A DNA stretch of 64,000 bases from NCBI GenBank assembly GCA_948146395.1, contig OX411557.1, positions 29,769,236 to 29,833,235 of the forward strand. Reading direction: 5' to 3'. Position 1 is the first letter of the stretch, and each line of letters opens with the position of its first letter. This stretch comes from Fragum whitleyi. Taxonomy: Eukaryota; Mollusca; Bivalvia; Cardiida; Cardiidae. Under the pieces are notes generated by a model. It was not told where the DNA came from, made no database searches, and worked only from the letters and a program-made list of their open reading frames with translations. Position numbers and translations under genes: made by a program. This document shows positions 36,101 through 45,100 of this stretch, piece after piece.

Positions 36101-39100
36101 GACAATATGCACATGTCCTCATTGTAGTGAAGCTGTGTGCCAAGTTTCATTGAAATCCGGTCTATAGTTTTCAAGAAATAGCGCGGAAACGAATATCACT
36201 ATGTATGTATATGGCTTAAACAGTCAGGGGCAGTAACTCTAAATTCGACGGTCGAACTGGGTAACCCCGACGATATGCGCATTTCCTCATTGTAGTGAAG
36301 CTGTGTGCCAAGTTTCATTGAAATCCGGTCTATAGTTTTCAAGAAATAGCGCGGAAACGAATATCACTATATATGTATATGGCTTAAACAGTCAGGGGCA
36401 GTAACTCTAAATTCGACGGTCAAACCTGGTAACCACGACAATATGCGCATGTCCTCATTGTAGTGAAGCTGCTTGCCAAGTTTCATTGAAATCCGGTCTA
36501 TAGTTTTCAAGAAATAGCTCGGAAACAAATATCACAATGTATGTATATGGCTTAAACAGTCAGGGGCAGTAACTCTAAATTCGACGGTCAAACCTGGTAA
36601 CCACGACAATATGCGCATGTCCTCATTGTAGTGAAGCTGTGTGCCAAGTTTCATTGAAATCCGGTCTATAGTTTTCAAGAAATAGCGCGGAAACGAATAT
36701 CACTATATATGTATATGGCTTAAACAGTCGGGGGCAGTAAGTCTAAATTCAACAGTTGAACCTGGTAACCACGACGATATGCGCATGTCCTCATTGTAGT
36801 GAAGCTGTGTGCCAAGTTTCATTGAAATCCGGTCTATAGTTTTCAAGAAATAGCGCGGAAATGAATATCACTATGTATGTATATGGCTTAAACAGTCAGG
36901 GGCAGTAACTCTAAATTGGACGGTCGAACCGGGTAACCCCGACGATATGCGCATGTCCTCATTGTAGTGAAGCTGTGTGCCAAGTTTCATTGAAATCCGG
37001 TCTAAAGTTTTCAAGAAATAGCGCGGAAACGAATATCACTATATATGTATATGGCTTAAACAGTCAGGGGCAGTAACTCTAAATTTGACGGTCGAACCGG
37101 GTAACCCCGACGATATGCTCATGTCCTCATTGTAGTGAAGCTGTGTGCCAAGTTTCATTGAAATCCGGTCTATAGTTTTCGAGAAATAGCGCGGAAACAA
37201 ATATCACAATGTATGTATATGGCTCAAACAGTCAGGGGCAGTAACTCTAAATTCGACGGTCAAACCTGGTAACCACGACAATATGCGCATGTCCTCATTG
37301 AAGTAAAGCTGTGTGCCAAGTTTCATTGAAATCCGGTCTATAGTTTTCAAGAAATAGCGCGGAAACGAATATCACTATATATGTATATGGCTTAAACAGT
37401 CAGGGGCAGTAACTCTAAATTCGACGGTCTAACCGGGTAACCCCGACGATATGCGCATGTCCTCATTGTAGTGAAGCTGTGTGCCAAGTTTCATTGAAAT
37501 CCGGTCTATAGTTTTCAAGAAATAGCACGGAAACAAATATCACAATGTATGTATATGGCTCAAACAGTCAGGGGCAGTAACTCTAAATTCGACGGTCAAA
37601 CCTGGTAACCACGACAATATGCGCATGTCCTCATTGAAGTAAAGCTGTGTGCCAAGTTTCATTGAAATCCGGTCTATAGTTTTCAAGAAATAGCGCGGAA
37701 ACGAATATCACTATATATGTATATGGCTTAAACAGTCAGGGGCAGTAACTCTAAATTCGACGGTCTAACCGGGTAACCCCGACGATATGCGCATGTCCTC
37801 ATTGCAGTGAAGCTGTGTGCCAAGTTTCATTGAAATCCGGTCTATAGTTTTCAAGAAATAGCGCGGAAACGAATATCACTATGTATGTATATGGCTTAAA
37901 CAGTCAGGGGCAGTAACTCTAAATTCGACGGTCGAACCAAGTAACCCTGACATTATGCACATGTCCTCATTGTAGTGAAGCTGTGTGCCAAGTTTCATTG
38001 AAATCCAGTCTATAGTTTTCAAGAAATAGCGCGGAAACGAATATCACTATGTATGTATATGGCTTAAACAGTCAGGGGCAGTAACTCTAAATTCGACTGT
38101 CGAACCGGGTAACCCCGACGATATGAGCATGTCCTCATTGTAGTGAAGCTGTCTGCCAAGTTTCATTGAAATCCGGTCAATAGTTCTAAAGAAATAGCGC
38201 GGAAACGAATGTCGGACGGACGGACGGACAGACGGAAGGACGGACAGACATGGCAAAAACAATATCCCCCCCCAAAAAAATTTTTTCGGCGGGGGATAAA
38301 AATACTTTTTAAGATATGATACCAGTAGAAAAATATTTCTTAAATCAACGGAGGTCTTAAACTATAAGCTTAATCACACTGTATAAATATGCAGATTTAG
38401 GCAGACACCAAGATGGAATACTTTTAGCTAAAAGTAGACTTTCACAAAGCGGACTAATACCTACCTAGAAGTGCTTACCAAAAATAAAATGCCATTTTCT
38501 ATCAAAAGGCCATAACTCTGTCAAAACCAAAATATTTCTTGCACATCTCTGCTTGATACAGATCACATTTGTAAAGTTTGAATGAAATCCACCCATTAGT
38601 TGCAGATAAACTGAGCGGACAAGAAAAACAGACAGACTAACCAAAAGATGGACAGACTGACCGACAAGCTGACTCCCATATACAATTTAGGGGGAGGGGT
38701 TATAATGAAAATAAGATCTGTAAGACAAGGGTTGTCTAAAATAATGATATTTCTTATACCTTGTTCACTTTCAGCGAAAAGCCTTTTTAAAAACTGATAT
38801 ACTCCGATCTTTATAGTACCATATGTGGCTTGACGTAATACTGCTGGGGCAATTCTGAAATAAGATAACATTTATTTTTAATTATGTGTATAATGATGTA
38901 TCACGTACACTGGTGTACTTTTTTTAGTATATGGCTAAACCATACTAATTAATTACAGTATTAAATGCCCAGGATAGCCTAAATGGTGACAGATGGGTGA
39001 ATTAAGTCATGCTATTCATAACACAGTCATAACATAAAAATCAAGCTTATTGATGCATTCATATAAAGTGAATAAAAACAACTTCTCCATTTCTCAAATT

Positions 39101-42100
39101 GTATGGTCATGCAAAGGGTTAAGCTTCTCTTGCTCTAAACAATTCCTTAGTACACCAAGCTTTTGCAGTCAATATAGATAAAGATTGGCCTGCACAGTCA
39201 TGCAGTCTAATCTTAGCCTAAACTACCTTCTTTCTTCTTAATTTTATGATAAAATCTTTGAGCCAGACTGTATTAAATGTCCCAAACTAGAAAGCCATGA
39301 ATGGCTTGAGTCGCTCCACAGGCTTGAAATTCTTGTAAAAGCAAATAAATGTTTTGACTAGATTTTTAGATATTTGGGGTTCTTCCGATGTTGAAAATGA
39401 TTTTCATAGTTTCAACTATATAACAGATAGAGAAATGACCTCCGCTTTTTAAAGACCTATTTTTCATCAAATCAAAATAATTTTTGGCTGCATGATAATG
39501 GGTCACCCAAAGATCATACCAAAAATGTTTGATTGATATCCATCAGTTACATTCTGAGAAAATGATTTTCATAGTTTCCACTATTTTACATATTGAGAAA
39601 AGACCTCCACTCATAAAATGCATTTTTTTCATCCAATCAAAACAATTTTTGGTACACTGATAAAGGGTCACTCAAGGATCATTCCAGTGAAATTTGGTTG
39701 ATATCCAAAAATTAGATTCTGAGAAAATGATATTTAAATTTTCCACTATATATAACATATAGAGAAATGACCTCTGCTAATAAAATGTATATTTTTCATC
39801 CAATCAAAATATTTTTTGGTACACTGAAAAAGGGTCACTCAAGGAAAATTCCAGTGAAATTTGGTTGATATCCAAACAATAGATTCTGAGAAAATAATTT
39901 TCAAAGTTTCGACTATATAACACATAGAGAAATGACCTCCGCCCATAAAATGCATATTTTTCATCTTATAACAATTACTTTTTGTAGATTGATAAAGGGT
40001 CACTCAAGGATCATTCCAGTGAAATTTGGTTGATATCCATCCGTTAGATTCTGAGAAAATGATTTTCAAAGTTTCCACTATATAACATATAGAGAAATGA
40101 CCTCCGCCCATAAAATGCATATTTTCCATCCGATCACAATGATTTTTTGTAGACTGATAAAGGGTCACCCAAGGATCATTCATGTAAAATTTCATTGGTA
40201 TCCATTGATCAGAATCTGAGAAAACTCACTTTTTACCATATTTGGAAATTAGCCACGCCCATTAAATCCATGTTTTTCATTGGATCAAAATTTTTTGAAC
40301 AACTTTGAAAGAGGGTCACCCAAGGATCATTCCTGTGAAGTTTGGTTGAAATCCATCCAATAGTTTCTGAGGAGAAGATTTTTAAAGAAAAGTTTACGAC
40401 CGGACGGACGGACGGACGGACGGACGCACGACGGACACAACGCCATGACAATAGCCCCATTGGCTTTCAGCCAGTGGAGCTAAAAATTGTTAATTTTTCA
40501 ACACAAAATATAAATTCTGCAGAATAAGGGTAAAATCTACTGCCTTACCCTGAGTATAATGCTTGAGGTCCTTCTTCTTGTACTATTCTTACAAAGGCAT
40601 GGAGCATGCCACGGTATTTCAACTGAGTATATCTTGCATCGATCGTCTGGCCTTGGATCTGTAGGCGGGTTTTTGTAGTGTCAATTGGAAAAGTCGCTGA
40701 AAGAAACAAGATGTGCTTTTTAAACATGATGGAACAGAATCACAAAACTTTTTAAAAGTTTGACCATGATGAAAACACCTTATCACATGACCTTGACCTT
40801 GGTTTGTGCAGATATGTGTCATCGAGATCTATCATTCCCACAAATAAGAGCGTTGTCTGATGAAAAGATTTAAAGTAAATAGCAACATCATTTTTTTGGA
40901 TAATTTTGGAGTTTTGCCAAAGGTTCAATCTCTTAAAATGACCTAGACAATCCCAAATTGGCATTGTAAGATGATGATGATCTTGTTTAAAGTTATGATC
41001 TTTTATTTTTTTGTAGATAGACAGATAGATGGATGGAAGAACACAGACAAGAATAGAACAGATTGGACTGATCATTTAATGCAGGGGCGTGAAAATTTGA
41101 AAAGAAGACATACAACAGAGAATCAAGACTAAAATCTGAAATCAAGTGACCCTACTATTTGACCTTGACCTTTAATAATGACTACTCAATAATCACTGTC
41201 TATTATTTGTGTCCTGTTCTACTAACTTACCAGTACTTTGCAATGACAAAAATAGAAGTGCAGGGAACATTATTGCCCACTGCTGAACCAAATAATAACT
41301 AAACTCTTATTTAATATAAGTAAACAATATAAATGTTAATTTAACTGAGAAGGCCTTTTATTTGCACTATTAAAGCTTTATATATTTTCAATTCTATATC
41401 AAAATAGAAAGGTCAACTTTTAAGTACAACAAAAGAAGTCAAAATACTGGTCAGACCAGTCCTATTTTTAAAGAGGTCAATGTCATTCAAGTTTAGTGTG
41501 ATGGTATCTATGACAGACTGACCACTTAGCATTGTATGATTATCTAGAAGGGCCTTAGATAAGAGGGAGTGACAAAAACCGTAATCTGTTATTTCTCAAC
41601 CAAACCCTATCTTGTGGGTACTCATTTGAATTGTCTCATCGAGACAATTCCTATACAACCCACAAGATAGGGTTAAATCCACTTTAAAATGAGAGTTCCA
41701 TCTGGAATCATCCTGATAAGACAACATTGGATTAGATTGACTGATAATTGATCATTTTAATTTAAAAATGAATAAATAAATTTTGTTAAAAATTTCAACA
41801 AAGACAAAGAGTCTAAAGGGACACATGCATTCTTACATGAATTCATATCAAATTAATCGATAAAATTTCCCCATTTTTTGTGACTCTCACATTATTAAAT
41901 ATACCTTTTATTATTTTATGTACCATAAAATTTCTAATAGAGCCCCATGCTCTAATACAACCCCATCCCCCTTTTGGGAGGCTGAAATCGACTGTTTTTG
42001 ATGTAATTTTTGAAACATTTAAAGCCTCTCATGGCCTCCTATAAAGGGCCAAAGCTGCCAAAGCCAGACAAACAAGGTCACTCAAAATTCTACAGTGTCT

Positions 42101-45100
42101 AATCAAATGTTAAAATTGAATTTCAGGATTCTATTAGTATTATAATTATGATCAAGGTCATCATTATTTTCACAGGTTAAAAAGAGCTAAGGTTTCAAAT
42201 TATATGGGTCATAGTGTACCTATTTCTTTTCTTCAAACAAAAAATTCAATATGTATACAATAGCTGAGCTCTGAACCCAATAAAAATATATATGTCACAT
42301 GAACAATGGGTTTAAATAGCTTGAGAAGCAAGTATAAAACTATTGTAACTGCTAAATCCTCTGAAAATATAGGTCTTAAATGAGGGAGGGGGTTTTCAAT
42401 AGTTTTGCTCTAGCCCCCTTAATTGGTCCTGTCGTAAGAAAGGGGGTCATATGGAATTTCCCATAACATCTCTTCATAATATAAATAGATAAGACAATTC
42501 CCTGGATAATCAGTAGGAAGTGCTGCACATCAATTCATGAAGATTTACAGCAGGTCTGGACAAAGCAAGCCTTTACAGCAAGGGGGCAGGGGTGTGGCAA
42601 TACAAAATTTCTCAACTTGTCTCTGGACAAGTAAAATATGATTTTTCTACTTGTCCCGGATCAAAAATAACATGCCATCAAGAAAGAAAATCTATCAATT
42701 TTGGGAAAAAACTTTGTTTTTAGAGAAGAAAAAGCAGGACAAAAGCATTTTCTTCATTAAAAAAACAATATTTTCTATCCTTTGATAATAACATTATGAT
42801 AACCAATCTCTTAGATCTGTTTTTTCTGATATTTTTCTTGGTATTCACTTGTCTACGTACAAGTTCACTGTTGCATAGAAAAAAGTACTTGTCCTCAGGT
42901 AGAAAAACCCATGTGGGACAAGTCTAGCATGGAAATTCAACACCCCTGCAGGGGGTATAATAAATAATACTGTTCCTGCTGAATACAAATTTTGTTTCAG
43001 AATGGGGTAAATTCAACCATTCTGACTTTCCTTTTCCCACAATGATTATGTAGAATACAGATGGTGTAGGGTAAGATTAGACTGCACGTCTGTGCAGGCT
43101 AATCTTAGTTAAAACCATCTGCCAGAGATTTATATATAGCAGAAATATGCCATGAAAAGCATGACAGATTAATAAGACCTTTTACCCAAGCTTATGCTCA
43201 AACAACACAGTTCTAAGATCATTTTTATTAACTCTTGTCATGCTAAACCCGGAATATTCCTGCTTTGGCAGGAGCTATAGAAAAACATCAGCCTGCACAT
43301 ATGTGCAGTCTGATGTTAGTCTACACCACCTGTTTCTCACTTTCAAACCAGAATTATCAATAGATTTTGTTTTTGAAAGAAAAATTGACCTATAGTTGGT
43401 ACTTTCAATGCTTTTTGCACTTTGATTTTGATGAAGATTTTTGCCAAATTTCATTTAGCATGACAAGGGTTAAGTTATCACAACCTTTCTGGGAAATCAT
43501 ACCAGGCAGGCGCTAATAGGCAGCTTAATCCACATTATTTTGAAATTCAGCTGCATTCGCCCAATCTGATAATTATCACTCTTAATACTTTATATTTTTT
43601 ATAAATCATATAGCCTAAATCGGCTAGCAAAGGCTGCAAGTAAGACTTGCTGTGAAATGTAGACTAGTTAAATAAACGAAAGGAAAGCTATTCATCTCCA
43701 TTTTTATGCTAAAACAAATGTTTTTTTGTTGGTCAAGAAAGCTCTCTGGAGGCCCCAAAATGCACCAATTTGCACCATTTATTTCAAAATATTCAGGAGG
43801 GATGCCCCCTGAACCCCCTAGATTATTTTGAATCCACATCAGGGCCTTCTCTGGACTGAAATTTCTTTTCGCCAACACTTTCGCCAAATAAAAAAAATTG
43901 GAGCCAAATTTAGATTTTAGGAGCCAAATTTGGAGCCATTCTTCTTAAAAACTGTGCTCGATAAAATCTTATAATGTTCCTTTTATATAGCTCATCGTCC
44001 AGGGTGATTGTATTAAAATGACGATTAACATATTATTGGCAGTTAATTTTTATCAACTATCACAGAAGTGTTATGGGTAGCCAAGTTGACACACAAGCCT
44101 TTTGCCTAAATTAATTGACAGTCACTCATGACACAATATCCTCTCAACCTATGTCAAAATCAATAATTGCTGATGGGTCAAAATTGACATTTTTTTGTCG
44201 CCAGTCATTTCGCCAATTTCATTTTTTTATCGCCAAATTTATTTCATTTTCGCATTTGGCGACAATGGCGACCCCCAGAGAAGGCCCAGCACATTCTTTA
44301 TAGGCTAGCTACGCACCTGCCTGCTTGTACTACCTGCTGTGTATCAATCAATTTACTAAATCCATTGTTGGAAAAACTTAAACAGGCTGTTTGAAATGTC
44401 CCATAATTGGCAATTAGTTTAAAACAAATTCAAATTCAGTAGCAGAAGAGTTAGCAAACTTCTTCAATTATCAATATCTCAAACTGAAATCATTTTCAAA
44501 AAATATTCCCTTCATATAAGAGCCCAATAGAACCTAAAATTAAAGTTTTAAGCAAGAAAAACAATGTTAAGTCTTTCATTCAGTTAGTAAATTGTATTTA
44601 AGGTCATTGTCTGATTTGGATTTGTTGCTATCAAATCTTTATTTCTTTTTGATAATCAAAGTAAATTGAAGTGTAAGCAATATTCATTCAGCTAAGCCTT
44701 AAAAGTTTATCAATTAGGCATCTAACGATAGTCAATAAAATGTGCTCCATTTATTTATTACATGGTTAAATTTGAAGAAATAATTTCAAAGCAAGTGACT
44801 TTCCTTGAAAATATAATAACACAGGGAATTCATGATAATGCATAGGGTTTTTTAAGCAAAGTTCAAATACATTTGAAGTTGTTGGAAATGTCCTGCACAT
44901 GCTCAAATGAAAATTGAATCGTAGATTGATTGAATGGAATTATCAACCCATTGGTGGCAGACAAATGTTGGAAGAGATGTTTGAGATTGAATCTGCGACT
45001 CAAAGATTTGGAGGACAGGGATGTGGAAATACAGAGATTCTCCACTTGTCCCTGGACAAGTAAAAGCTGATCTATTACTTGTCCAGGATCAAAATGAACT

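Larger units (their letters stand above)
40487..42584. other. Carrier intron 1 proximal part and exon 2; repeat fragments
   Basis: Besides exon 2 it holds a TGACCTTGACC-type fragment with GATAGACAGATAGATGGATG (40745-41095) and a hairpin (41590-41678). A/T-rich remainder, no other gene seen. Confidence 0.5.

Noticed and set aside
35143..38200. CRISPR-like or bacterial repeat array
   Set aside because: Units are contiguous 168-bp tandem repeats without spacers, inside TIRs, in an intron of an animal gene.
43624..43887. 87-codon minus-strand frame
   Set aside because: Overlaps a MITE end and flanking repeat; no recognisable domain.
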